Shown: positions 1 to 7,007 of the stretch, piece after piece
Numbering within the stretch: the first letter of the stretch is position 1
Layout: each line of letters starts with the position of its first letter
Assembly: GCA_902772715.1 (NCBI GenBank)
Contig: CACYBT010000238.1
Span: 1 to 7,007 of the forward strand
DNA: 7,007 nucleotides
Direction of reading: 5' to 3'
Origin: an uncultured Succinivibrio sp.
Lineage (GTDB): Bacteria; Pseudomonadota; Gammaproteobacteria; Enterobacterales; Succinivibrionaceae
Program-made: the position numbers and the translations under genes
The notes under the pieces: generated by a model
Databases searched by the model: none
Seen by the model: only the letters and a program-made list of their open reading frames with translations
Told to the model about the DNA's origin: nothing

Positions 1-1
1 C

Positions 2-901
2 AAGAGCGATGGAGATGCGGTAAGTTTAGGTTTTCATTTCGATAAGGATGGTAAGGGATATTCTACCATCAAGGAAGGACAGAAGAGTGAGGCTCGTGCC
101 AAGGCAGAGGCTCAAAAAATGCCTGATGGTTCCTATCGTGTGAAAACCGACGCCTATACTGGTGGAGAAAAAGACTATTATCCTACTTTTATGGACTGTA
201 AGGCAGATAAGAGTAAGGACATCAGGTGTAATGTTTCCAATGGCTGGTTGCGTCTTGAAGATGGCAGATTAGTTGCTGCCGACTCACTTAACACGGATAA
301 GAATAATCCCAAATATGAGGAACTGACGCTTCCATCGGAAAGTAAGGACCAGGGACAGTCGCAAAGTGAACCATCAGCAGATGCTATGAATAACAGCACA
401 GAGGATTTACTCTCCGCCTTAACGCAGAGTTCACCTCAAGATAACAAACAAGATGATGCTGCAAAGGAACCTCAGCCTAGTGCCTCGCAACCTAAAAATG
501 AGAACAGTGCTCTGTCTTTGCCAGACAATACCAATTCCATAGACTTTTTGAATGGCAAATGGTCATGCAACACAGGTCTTTTTACCAATGGTGATGCCAA
601 TTTGCCGGTAATTCTTGAATTTTCCTTTGACAAGAATGGTAAAGGAACCTCTATTATCCGTGAAAAGAAAACGGGGATGGCCTATAAAGCCTCGGTGTCT
701 GCCAATTACAATAAAAATAAAAAGGAGTTGCGTCTTGTGACTTCGGATTTTTACAACAAACAGAGTAATTCTTCCTACAGTGGACAAAGTATCGTGTGTC
801 ATGAAGATACCAATAGTCATCGTGCTGTTTGTTCTGGTAAGGCTCGTGATGGTTCGAGCGCTAGTACCTGGAAAAATACCCCATTTATAAGATCAAAATA
901 A
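2..901 (+). CDS. srfA: SrfA-like protein, C-terminal part (5' truncated by the window edge)
   Basis: The frame is open from base 2 to the TAA at 899-901, giving 299 visible residues. An ATG at 119 is in frame, but coding clearly extends upstream of it, because the residues encoded at 29-76 (GFHFDKDGKGYSTIKE) match a second copy later in the same protein (EFSFDKNGKGTSIIRE, from 617). The gene therefore starts outside the window. Visible order: first repeat domain (about 29-291), a low-complexity linker rich in Ser, Gln, Pro, Asp and Asn (about 320-545), then the second repeat domain starting with a WSC motif (about 557-895). Each copy carries a late cysteine pair 10 or 11 residues apart. No membrane segment is visible. 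It lies 21 bases upstream of srfB. The SrfA name rests mainly on position before srfB and srfC and on a partly remembered C-terminal pattern of that family, so it is less certain than the next two genes. The molecular function is unknown. Confidence 0.72.
   Translation, partial: KSDGDAVSLGFHFDKDGKGYSTIKEGQKSEARAKAEAQKMPDGSYRVKTDAYTGGEKDYYPTFMDCKADKSKDIRCNVSNGWLRLEDGRLVAADSLNTDKNNPKYEELTLPSESKDQGQSQSEPSADAMNNSTEDLLSALTQSSPQDNKQDDAAKEPQPSASQPKNENSALSLPDNTNSIDFLNGKWSCNTGLFTNGDANLPVILEFSFDKNGKGTSIIREKKTGMAYKASVSANYNKNKKELRLVTSDFYNKQSNSSYSGQSIVCHEDTNSHRAVCSGKARDGSSASTWKNTPFIRSK
29..291 (+). repeat. First copy of a duplicated domain in the SrfA-like protein
   Basis: This segment encodes F-D-K-D-G-K-G-x-S-x-I-K-E near its start and a cysteine pair at codons 197-199 and 227-229, 10 residues apart. 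From the Phe of FDK to the first cysteine is 53 residues, against 57 in the second copy. The beginning of this copy, where a tryptophan-cysteine motif like the one at 560-568 would be expected, lies at or before the window edge. The copies are clearly related in protein but well diverged in DNA, so the duplication is old. Domain limits are approximate. Confidence 0.7.
557..895 (+). repeat. Second copy of the duplicated domain in the SrfA-like protein
   Basis: This copy opens with a Trp-Ser-Cys motif (tryptophan codon at 560-562), followed by a predicted beta-rich stretch with F-D-K-N-G-K-G-x-S-x-I-R-E (from 626) and a cysteine pair at codons 797-799 and 830-832, 11 residues apart. Alternating hydrophobic and polar residues suggest a small beta-sheet domain. 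The three cysteines could form a disulfide if the protein is exported, but that is inference. Domain limits are approximate. Confidence 0.7.
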
Positions 902-908
902 GTAGTTT

Positions 909-913
909 GGAGA
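909..913 (+). promoter_or_regulatory. Ribosome binding site of srfB
   Basis: GGAGA ends 9 bases before the ATG at 923. It favours 923 over the in-frame ATG at 932, which would be 18 bases away. The closer ATG at 915 is out of frame with srfB. Confidence 0.65.
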
Positions 914-922
914 AATGTTTTT

Positions 923-3900
923 ATGACTGCGATGCCTAAATATAAAGAAACCATAAGTCTTATTCCTTATGGATTGCCTCAGTTTCTAGATTTTGAGGTA
1001 AATTCGACTAATGTTAAGAGAATTAACATGGATTTTCATGAGGAGCTAGACAACGGTGAAATTATAGAAGAGGAAATTCTCAAACATGTTAAACTGCATC
1101 AGTTAAAGAAAAATGAGGAAGATGAGGTAGTTATTCCTGAAACCAACAAAGTCCTAGAGCCTTACGAGTACTGCACTATCAAGTCTGACAAGCATATTGA
1201 TGCTTTTTTAGATAAATGGATCCCAATCCCCTTTTTTCGACAGACCGATAACCGTCATAGTGACGGTGCTCCTATCTTTGTTGCCGGACCTACCAACTGG
1301 GCTCGAGCCTATCTTACCAAACTTCCTGATGAAGATCCTGAGAAAACCGCTCAGGGTATTTTTAACTGGCGACTGGTTGTATGTTTTGACATGCAGGTGA
1401 GTGAGGATGAGGCTGACAAGCACTGCTCCTTGAATCAGACCGATGTCGGGGAGAGTGCACTGTGTTCTCTTGCCTATATGAAGCGTGACAATGCTCCATT
1501 TTTGATGGAACAGTGGGTTAATGAATGGTTAAAATCGGTATGGGATGCCTATTTTGATAATAAAGAACATCAAAAAAATATGCCGCGCTGCAATATCGAG
1601 GATGAGGATGAGGACTCTAAAAATACTGGAGAACTGCATTTGGGACATCTTGCCGCTTACCTTGTTTATCTTGCTCTTTTGCACAAGATCATCGGCGATA
1701 AGAAGGTCCGGATTTCAAGAGTTGACGAAAATTTGGGGGACGGACATTTTATTAATGTCGATCTGGTTTTGGATATCGGTAATTCCCGTAGTACAGGTAT
1801 TATTGTAGAGCATCTGCCTGACGACAACACCGAATCAGCACTCCTTGACAGTTATCGTCTGCAGTTACGTGATATGACCAAGCCATATGTCATGTACTCT
1901 GAACCTTTTGAAACCCGAGTGGAATTCTCGAAGACGGAGTTGGGACTAAGCGAGTATTCTGATCGTTCTGAGCGTGAGAATGCCTTCTCGTTTGCATCAC
2001 CCGTACGTACCGGTCCTGAGGCAACACGTCTTGCAGGTCTTGCCGTAAATGCCGAAGGCGCATCCGGCATGAGTAGTCCTAAACGCTATCTATGGGATCT
2101 TGAGCGCAGGGATCTATGGTTTTTTAACAAGTCTTTAACCAATGATAATGAGGAACTGGTATCTTCACTGGCCCTCTGTCGTTATGTTAATAATACCGGT
2201 ATTCCAATTTCATCTATAAAGGAAATCAAAAAATATTTTGAACCTGTAGAAGAAGGACAGACTCGACCAAAACTTAGTCCTATTGCCTCTAATCTGCACA
2301 ATATTTTTGGCAAGGAAATCCGTGATGAGCCGTCGCGTTTTGCCATGGAGCCACGTTTTGCCCGTTCTTCCATGATGATGTTTCTCTTTATGGAACTCAT
2401 TCAGCAGGCTCTCATTACTGTCAATTCCCCTGCTGTACGTGATACCCGCAGTTATCCAGACAGACCTCGGCGCTTAAGCAATATTATCTTTACGGTGCCT
2501 CCTGGGATGCCAAATGTGGAAAAATGTATCTATAACACCTGGGGACGTGCCTCGGTAGAGGTGATGTGGGATGTTTTAGGCTGGAAGAACTTCTATCAAG
2601 ATTATTCGCGTAAGGTAAAGAAAGGTGAAAGTCGTCGCCCTATCAATGACTTCCGCTGCAATCCGGATGTAAAATGCGAGTGGGATGAGGCCACCTGTTC
2701 ACAGCTGGTATATATCTACAATGAAATTAAGCACAATTTTGCCTATGATGCTCATCTTTTCTTTGAATCCATGGGTAAAAAACGCAAGAATCTTCCTGAT
2801 GAGATTTTAAAGGAGGTTGAGGATAAAGATCCGTATTCACTACGCGTGGCTACGATAGATATCGGTGGCGGTACTACCGATATATCTGTGACTACTTTTG
2901 TGCTTGCTAACTCCACGTCTTCTACCAACCGTATTATTCCACGTCAGGAGATTACCGACGGCTTTAGTGTCGGTGGCGATAATGTGGTACAGAACATTGT
3001 CACACAGCTGGTGTTAAAGAGTATTGCCGAAAGCATCCTTAAAGACAAGACTAATATCTCCAACCGCAGTGATGTCTTCCGCAGTCTCTTTGGGCAGAAG
3101 AGTATCGATATGCGGGTACAGAACATGAAGGTGCAGTTTATCCGTCAGGTGGCCATGCCAATAGCCTATGCTGTTTTGGCAGCCTATGAGAAAAAAGATC
3201 TTCATGATGATTCAGGTGAATTTTCCATTGCCATAAAGTCTCTCTTTAAACCAAAAGATGCTTCTTACGCCGAGGCTAGAGAGCTAAAGAAAAATCAGAA
3301 GGCTTTTAATGAATATCCTAATGATGATGTTCTAGATTTCTTCAAAAATGAGGTTCGTGACCGTTTTGATTTGGATGTTGATGTGCTTGATCTCACTATA
3401 AGTGTTTCCTATAACGATATTGACAAGGTCATATCCAGTGTTTTAGGAAGTACTTTAGACAGCATGGGTGAACTTGTCTATGCTTATGACTGTGATGCGC
3501 TGATCTTGACTGGTCGTCCATCCTGCTGGAATGCGATTATTCGTCAGATTTACGAGATGATGGCCATAAATCCAAACCGTGTGATTCCAATGCGCCGCTA
3601 TAAGGTGGGATCCTGGTATCGATTCTCTGATAATGACGGTAATATTGAAGATCCAAAGACCACCGTGGTTATGGGCGCGGTACTCTGTCAGCTGGCCGAA
3701 AACTGCCTTGAGGGCTTTGTCTTCAATTCAAGTCGTCTCAAACTTAAGGATACGGCCAGATTCATCGGTGAACTTGATAATCAGGGTATTCTTTCTAAGG
3801 ACAAAGTGTGGTTTATTAATAATAACAATGTAGAGATACCTCCTAAGATTGTGGAATTCAGTGCTCCTATTTCCATTGGCTTTCGTCAGTTGGAGGCTGA

Positions 3901-4213
3901 CAGATGGACGACCACCAAGTGCTGGTATATGGATTTTGCTACCGAAGAAGATCGTCAGAAGTCTGTAGGCAAGACTCCTTACAAGGTGCGTGTGGTCTTT
4001 AAGGTTCCAGATCCTAATGATAGGGACCTCGAGAAGTCTATGTTCAAGGACAAACTCTATCAGCCAAGTATCGATTATGGTGAAGAGGTTTCAGTTTTTG
4101 AACGTGACGGCGAATCCCCGGTTAGCGGCAAGCCGATTAAGATTAAACTCAGTACCTTAAGCAAAATTGAGGAAAAGGGCTGCTGGATGGATACCGGTGT
4201 GTTGTATAACTAA
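923..4213 (+). CDS. srfB: SrfB, actin/Hsp70-fold ATPase of the srfABC operon
   Basis: A complete 1096-residue protein that I recognise as the SrfB family (Pfam SrfB), whose members are usually about 1000 residues. Three signatures of the actin/Hsp70/sugar-kinase ATPase fold appear in the right order: phosphate-1 around D284 (LVLDIGNSRSTG), phosphate-2 around D646 (TIDIGGGTTD) and the adenosine motif around G864 (DALILTGRPS). The acidic residues D284 and D646 fit metal and ATP contacts, so ATP binding is well supported, while hydrolysis and purpose are inferred. About 280 residues precede the fold, and about 360 separate phosphate-1 from phosphate-2, far more than in DnaK. Some 230 residues follow the adenosine motif, and they do not obviously resemble the substrate-binding domain of DnaK. 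No signal peptide or membrane segment is seen, so the product is probably cytoplasmic. The ATG at 923 is supported by a ribosome binding site. The gene lies between the SrfA-like gene (21-base gap) and srfC (16-base gap), so translation is probably coupled. The family is annotated as a virulence factor without a settled mechanism. Confidence 0.93.
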   Translation: MTAMPKYKETISLIPYGLPQFLDFEVNSTNVKRINMDFHEELDNGEIIEEEILKHVKLHQLKKNEEDEVVIPETNKVLEPYEYCTIKSDKHIDAFLDKWIPIPFFRQTDNRHSDGAPIFVAGPTNWARAYLTKLPDEDPEKTAQGIFNWRLVVCFDMQVSEDEADKHCSLNQTDVGESALCSLAYMKRDNAPFLMEQWVNEWLKSVWDAYFDNKEHQKNMPRCNIEDEDEDSKNTGELHLGHLAAYLVYLALLHKIIGDKKVRISRVDENLGDGHFINVDLVLDIGNSRSTGIIVEHLPDDNTESALLDSYRLQLRDMTKPYVMYSEPFETRVEFSKTELGLSEYSDRSERENAFSFASPVRTGPEATRLAGLAVNAEGASGMSSPKRYLWDLERRDLWFFNKSLTNDNEELVSSLALCRYVNNTGIPISSIKEIKKYFEPVEEGQTRPKLSPIASNLHNIFGKEIRDEPSRFAMEPRFARSSMMMFLFMELIQQALITVNSPAVRDTRSYPDRPRRLSNIIFTVPPGMPNVEKCIYNTWGRASVEVMWDVLGWKNFYQDYSRKVKKGESRRPINDFRCNPDVKCEWDEATCSQLVYIYNEIKHNFAYDAHLFFESMGKKRKNLPDEILKEVEDKDPYSLRVATIDIGGGTTDISVTTFVLANSTSSTNRIIPRQEITDGFSVGGDNVVQNIVTQLVLKSIAESILKDKTNISNRSDVFRSLFGQKSIDMRVQNMKVQFIRQVAMPIAYAVLAAYEKKDLHDDSGEFSIAIKSLFKPKDASYAEARELKKNQKAFNEYPNDDVLDFFKNEVRDRFDLDVDVLDLTISVSYNDIDKVISSVLGSTLDSMGELVYAYDCDALILTGRPSCWNAIIRQIYEMMAINPNRVIPMRRYKVGSWYRFSDNDGNIEDPKTTVVMGAVLCQLAENCLEGFVFNSSRLKLKDTARFIGELDNQGILSKDKVWFINNNNVEIPPKIVEFSAPISIGFRQLEADRWTTTKCWYMDFATEEDRQKSVGKTPYKVRVVFKVPDPNDRDLEKSMFKDKLYQPSIDYGEEVSVFERDGESPVSGKPIKIKLSTLSKIEEKGCWMDTGVLYN

Positions 4214-4215
4214 TT

Positions 4216-4221
4216 AGAAGG
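4216..4221 (+). promoter_or_regulatory. Ribosome binding site of srfC
   Basis: AGAAGG lies 8 bases before the ATG at 4230, inside the 16-base gap after the srfB stop. The spacing is standard and fixes the srfC start. The short gap leaves no room for a separate promoter. Confidence 0.7.
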
Positions 4222-4229
4222 TTTTCAGA

Positions 4230-6950
4230 ATGGATAAGGAACAGATTATAAACGATGCCGCTATCTATGAGAAGGCATGTAAAGACGCTCAGGTATGGGT
4301 TAAGAATAATGAAGAAATCGTGGTCAAGAGCGGAAAAACGCTAAATGGTGTAGCCGCCCATTTAAGAAAGGAGGCGCGTTTCTTCAGACAGATTGCTAAG
4401 GCTGCAAAACGTAAGATGTGTGCTGGTGTGTTTGGCCCGTCTCAGGCAGGTAAGTCCTATCTTTTATCCTCGCTGGCACGAGATGAGAAAGGAGATGTGT
4501 TCTGCGATTTTAATGGTGAACAGCACGATTTTCTAAAGGAAATCAACCCTGCAGGCGGTAAGGAGTCCACAGGTCTTGTAACCCGCTTTACAATTACTTC
4601 GCCGCAGAATGTACCTAAGGATTATCCGGTTTATGTAAGGCTACTCTCAGAGACCGAGTTAGTGAAGATTTTTGCCAACTCCTTTTTCTGTGATGCCATT
4701 CATAAGGAAATTGTCAATAAGGATGAAATCCGTCAGAAAATTGCAGCACTAAAACCTCGTGCCGGTGCGCAGCAGTCTCATATAGATATAGATGCCATGG
4801 AGAATCTGCGCGAATACATCACCAATTCATTTGGAGACAAGACACGTGCCGCCTGCTTAGAAGAAGTGTTCTGGGATGACGCTGTGGAACTTGCGCCTAA
4901 ACTTGGTTTAGATGACCGAGTCACTTTATATAGTATTATCTGGAACGGTATTGAAGAATTTACCGATATGCTGCGGGTACTTGTTAGCGATCTTGAAAAA
5001 TTGGAATTTTCTGAGGAACTCTTTTGTTCTATGAAAGCCCTAGTTCCTCGTGAGGCCAGCATCATTGATGTGGATACCTTAGGCAAGACGGATTTTTCTA
5101 AATGCGGGGCCTCACCAAATGTACAGGTTATGACGCGTTCTGGCAAGTGTTCAGAAATATCCCGTAAAAATTTGACAGCCATTGTTGCTGAAATCACCAT
5201 GGTTATGGTGCACAAACCTGCTGACTATTTTGATCATACCGATCTTTTGGACTTTCCTGGCTACAAGGCCCGTCTGGAGGCTACCGATCTTAAGGAGTAT
5301 CTGCATTCAGGCAAGGCAGACTCTCCTGTTGAGCAGTTCTTTCGTAGAGGTAAGGTCTCCTACCTCTTTAGACGTTACTCAGATGAGCGTGAGTTAACCA
5401 GTCTTCTTTTGTGTAACTCTACAACCGATAATATCCCAGGATTGCCTCTTGCGATTGAAGAGTGGATTACCTCTACTCACGGTAAAACCCCAAATGATCG
5501 TGTAAATTCCGCTGACAAGACCGCACTTTTCTATATTCTGACCAAGTCAGACAGAACCTTTGAGATGGGGCAGGGCAAGAGTATTGACAAGATCTGGGAC
5601 AGTGTTATCGAAGGTCAGTTCTTGGCTCACTTTGGTTCTACCTTCAGTCAGACTACCCGCTGGGTAGAAAACTGGACTCCAACCTCTCCATTTAACAATA
5701 TGTTTCTTTTGCGTAACATCAATATTGAATGGAAAGGCATGATGGATCTTGAGGGTTCAAATGAAATTGCCATTCGTGATACCGAGCTCTGCGATAAGAT
5801 GCATCAGTCTTTCATAAATTCAGCCCTAGTAAAAAAGCATTTTTCTAATCCGGAATTAGCCTACAGTGAACTTATGAAATTAAATGACGGTGGTATTGGT
5901 CTCATCAAGCGTTGCTTAAAACCACTGTGCGATCCTAATCTCAAACTAGGGCAGTTATCCAATGCTCTTGAAATTGAAAGACAGAAACTTTTAGACTTTT
6001 TAAGTAAGTTCTTTAGTTCCGGCAATCTTGAAGATGAACTCAAAAAGAAGAAGATGCTTTTTGTGAAGATTAAGAATTTTTCTAATAATCCTAAATTTCG
6101 TGAGCGTTTCCCAGAACTTCTGGATAGTTTTACACTAGGCGTCGAACAGGTAGTTTATCTTAAGGATGATGCCGAACGTCGCTTTGAGGAGTATAAGGAA
6201 AAATTCAACGCTATTCAGATGGAAAAAACCCAGGAAATGGCTAATGCCGAGGTCAGCGAAGAGAATCTTGATCTCGATCTTGATATTAGTCTTGATCCGG
6301 ACAGTTTCTTTGATTCGCCATCCAAGGTGATGAAGGGTGGCGATGGAAATGCTGCAGATGATGACAGTCATGAGAAGGATTTCATTTCTTTCTACGTCGA
6401 ACGTATCATTGAGGCTTGGAGTAGCAACTGTCATGCCAAGGCTGACAAGTCGGATATTACTTCCTACTATATGTTCCCAGCGCAGTCATTTACCGCGATG
6501 TTAGATGAGTTTGATGAGGCTCTAACCCGTCTTAAGATCAACAAGGTTATTGAGAATAAATTCCGTGAAATAGCCAAATATACCGGTGATGAGTCTCAGA
6601 AAAACCGCCGTCAGGCCAGTTTTGCCATCAATGCCTTGAATGATTTTATCTCCTGGCTTGGTAAGAACCCTAATGACAAGACTATATCTGCCGCAGATCG
6701 TGAAATTGACTTTAATGGCAAGCGTCTTGAAGTCTTTGCTCCACGAGAGGAGTTTACCGGTTACCCAACGCTTCCGGATACCTATGATCCGCAGTATCAT
6801 GCTAAAAAGTGGTTTATGGACTGGCTTGTAACCTTCTACGGAATGTTGGTTGATAATGCTACTTCAGGCAGTTCGGGTAAAATTAACCTGGAGCAGAATG
6901 CTGTGTTAGGTAAAATCATAAAAACAGTAAATAAGGGACAGGAACTTTAA
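4230..6950 (+). CDS. srfC: SrfC, large P-loop GTPase-like protein of the srfABC operon
   Basis: A complete 906-residue protein that I recognise as the SrfC / putative bacterial virulence factor family. GTPase motifs in order: Walker A (G1) at residues 69-76, GPSQAGKS; a candidate G2 threonine at T114 or T118 in ESTGLVTRFT; G3 at 341-344, DFPG, preceded by hydrophobic residues; and G4 at 438-441, TKSD, after the strand FYIL. This set points to a TRAFAC GTPase, probably dynamin-like or septin/GBP-like, rather than an ATPase. The stretch between G1 and G3 is about 265 residues, far longer than in small GTPases, so a helical domain is probably inserted there. After the G domain comes a mostly helical region with a lysine/glutamate-rich, coiled-coil-like part (about 575-670), an Asp-rich linker (675-717) and a final helical domain to residue 906. 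No signal peptide or membrane segment is evident. The start at 4230 has a good ribosome binding site, and the stop overlaps the next start by one base. Partnership with SrfB is inferred from conserved adjacency. Confidence 0.9.
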   Translation: MDKEQIINDAAIYEKACKDAQVWVKNNEEIVVKSGKTLNGVAAHLRKEARFFRQIAKAAKRKMCAGVFGPSQAGKSYLLSSLARDEKGDVFCDFNGEQHDFLKEINPAGGKESTGLVTRFTITSPQNVPKDYPVYVRLLSETELVKIFANSFFCDAIHKEIVNKDEIRQKIAALKPRAGAQQSHIDIDAMENLREYITNSFGDKTRAACLEEVFWDDAVELAPKLGLDDRVTLYSIIWNGIEEFTDMLRVLVSDLEKLEFSEELFCSMKALVPREASIIDVDTLGKTDFSKCGASPNVQVMTRSGKCSEISRKNLTAIVAEITMVMVHKPADYFDHTDLLDFPGYKARLEATDLKEYLHSGKADSPVEQFFRRGKVSYLFRRYSDERELTSLLLCNSTTDNIPGLPLAIEEWITSTHGKTPNDRVNSADKTALFYILTKSDRTFEMGQGKSIDKIWDSVIEGQFLAHFGSTFSQTTRWVENWTPTSPFNNMFLLRNINIEWKGMMDLEGSNEIAIRDTELCDKMHQSFINSALVKKHFSNPELAYSELMKLNDGGIGLIKRCLKPLCDPNLKLGQLSNALEIERQKLLDFLSKFFSSGNLEDELKKKKMLFVKIKNFSNNPKFRERFPELLDSFTLGVEQVVYLKDDAERRFEEYKEKFNAIQMEKTQEMANAEVSEENLDLDLDISLDPDSFFDSPSKVMKGGDGNAADDDSHEKDFISFYVERIIEAWSSNCHAKADKSDITSYYMFPAQSFTAMLDEFDEALTRLKINKVIENKFREIAKYTGDESQKNRRQASFAINALNDFISWLGKNPNDKTISAADREIDFNGKRLEVFAPREEFTGYPTLPDTYDPQYHAKKWFMDWLVTFYGMLVDNATSGSSGKINLEQNAVLGKIIKTVNKGQEL
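6252..6380 (+). other. Acidic, Leu-Asp-repeat linker within SrfC
   Basis: Residues 675-717 contain 14 Asp or Glu plus an alternating Leu-Asp run (LDLDLDISLD) encoded by CTTGAT-type hexamers at 6267-6296. Glycine, serine and asparagine follow. The segment looks disordered and separates the coiled-coil-like region from the C-terminal helical domain. It may be a flexible hinge or a docking peptide for a partner. Confidence 0.55.
6940..6943 (+). promoter_or_regulatory. Ribosome binding site of the fourth gene, inside the end of srfC
   Basis: AGGA lies 6 bases before the ATG at 6950, within the last codons of srfC. A second purine-rich stretch, AAGGGA, lies slightly upstream. This supports 6950 as a true, translationally coupled start. 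Confidence 0.55.
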
Positions 6951-7007
6951 TGTCTAAAGAAATTGATGCAAAGTTTATACAGGAAGGACAGGGCGGTTAT
7001 GCCGATA
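6950..7007 (+). CDS. Unidentified fourth operon gene, N-terminal fragment (3' truncated by the window edge)
   Basis: The ATG at 6950-6952 shares its first base with the srfC stop (TAATG), a classic stop-start coupling junction. The frame stays open for 19 codons to the window end and begins MSKEIDAKFIQEGQGG, hydrophilic and not a signal peptide. The ribosome binding site and overlap make a real gene likely, and they imply co-expression with srfABC. Too little is visible to assign a family. It could be an accessory subunit of the Srf system or an unrelated passenger. Confidence 0.7.
   Translation, partial: MSKEIDAKFIQEGQGGYAD

Noticed and set aside
119..121. ATG at 119 as the start of the first gene
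   Set aside because: The frame is open to the window edge, and the upstream codons match the second repeat copy, so they are coding.
563..820. An 85-codon minus-strand frame opposite the SrfA-like repeat
   Set aside because: It is antisense to the second conserved repeat copy and has no independent support.
1571..1578. A run of seven A bases in srfB that could cause ribosomal slippage into the +1-offset frame, which is open over 1545-1808
   Set aside because: The main frame continues with conserved SrfB motifs, the alternative frame is a hydrophobic shadow that ends at 1808, and no stimulatory stem or pseudoknot is evident.
3660..3670. Short palindrome (ACCACCGTGGT-like) inside srfB
   Set aside because: It lies in coding sequence, is short, and is not repeated elsewhere in the window. 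It probably reflects codon content by chance.
4214..4229. Possible terminator or promoter between srfB and srfC
   Set aside because: The gap is only 16 bases, holds the ribosome binding site, and has no hairpin or T-run.
4778..5215. A 145-codon open frame on the minus strand inside srfC
   Set aside because: It lies wholly within a well-supported gene, has Ser/Thr-rich composition typical of antisense shadows, and shows no recognisable domain.

Overview
The window carries a compact, all plus-strand operon that I identify as srfA-srfB-srfC, from recognition of the SrfB and SrfC protein families and the gene order. The srf genes were first named in Salmonella as SsrB-regulated factors. Their biochemical function is still poorly defined, although they are annotated as virulence factors. 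The family is typical of Gammaproteobacteria. Moderate GC (low-to-mid 40s percent by eye), frequent CGT arginine codons and the operon type suggest a gammaproteobacterium, possibly a lower-GC lineage such as the Succinivibrionaceae. The genus-level guess is weak.

Layout: positions 2-901 hold the C-terminal 299 residues of an SrfA-like protein, which ends in two diverged copies of a cysteine-containing domain separated by a Ser/Gln/Pro/Asp-rich linker. After a 21-base gap, 923-4213 encodes SrfB (1096 residues), with the three nucleotide-binding signatures of the actin/Hsp70 ATPase fold. After a 16-base gap, 4230-6950 encodes SrfC (906 residues), with the G1, G3 and G4 motifs of a P-loop GTPase, a very large insertion between G1 and G3, and a long helical, acidic C-terminal half. 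The stop of srfC shares one base with the start of a fourth frame (6950 to the window end), which looks like a further operon member. There is no gene-free stretch over 25 bases, and I see no promoter, terminator, RNA gene, mobile element or CRISPR array.

How the genes may work together: the tight spacing, and the pairing of an actin/Hsp70-like ATPase with a dynamin-type or TRAFAC-like GTPase, suggest one multi-protein machine in which two nucleotide-driven switches act with the repeat protein SrfA and perhaps the downstream product. None of the complete proteins shows a signal peptide or an obvious membrane segment, so SrfB and SrfC probably act from the cytoplasm. That last step, and any host-directed role, is inference.
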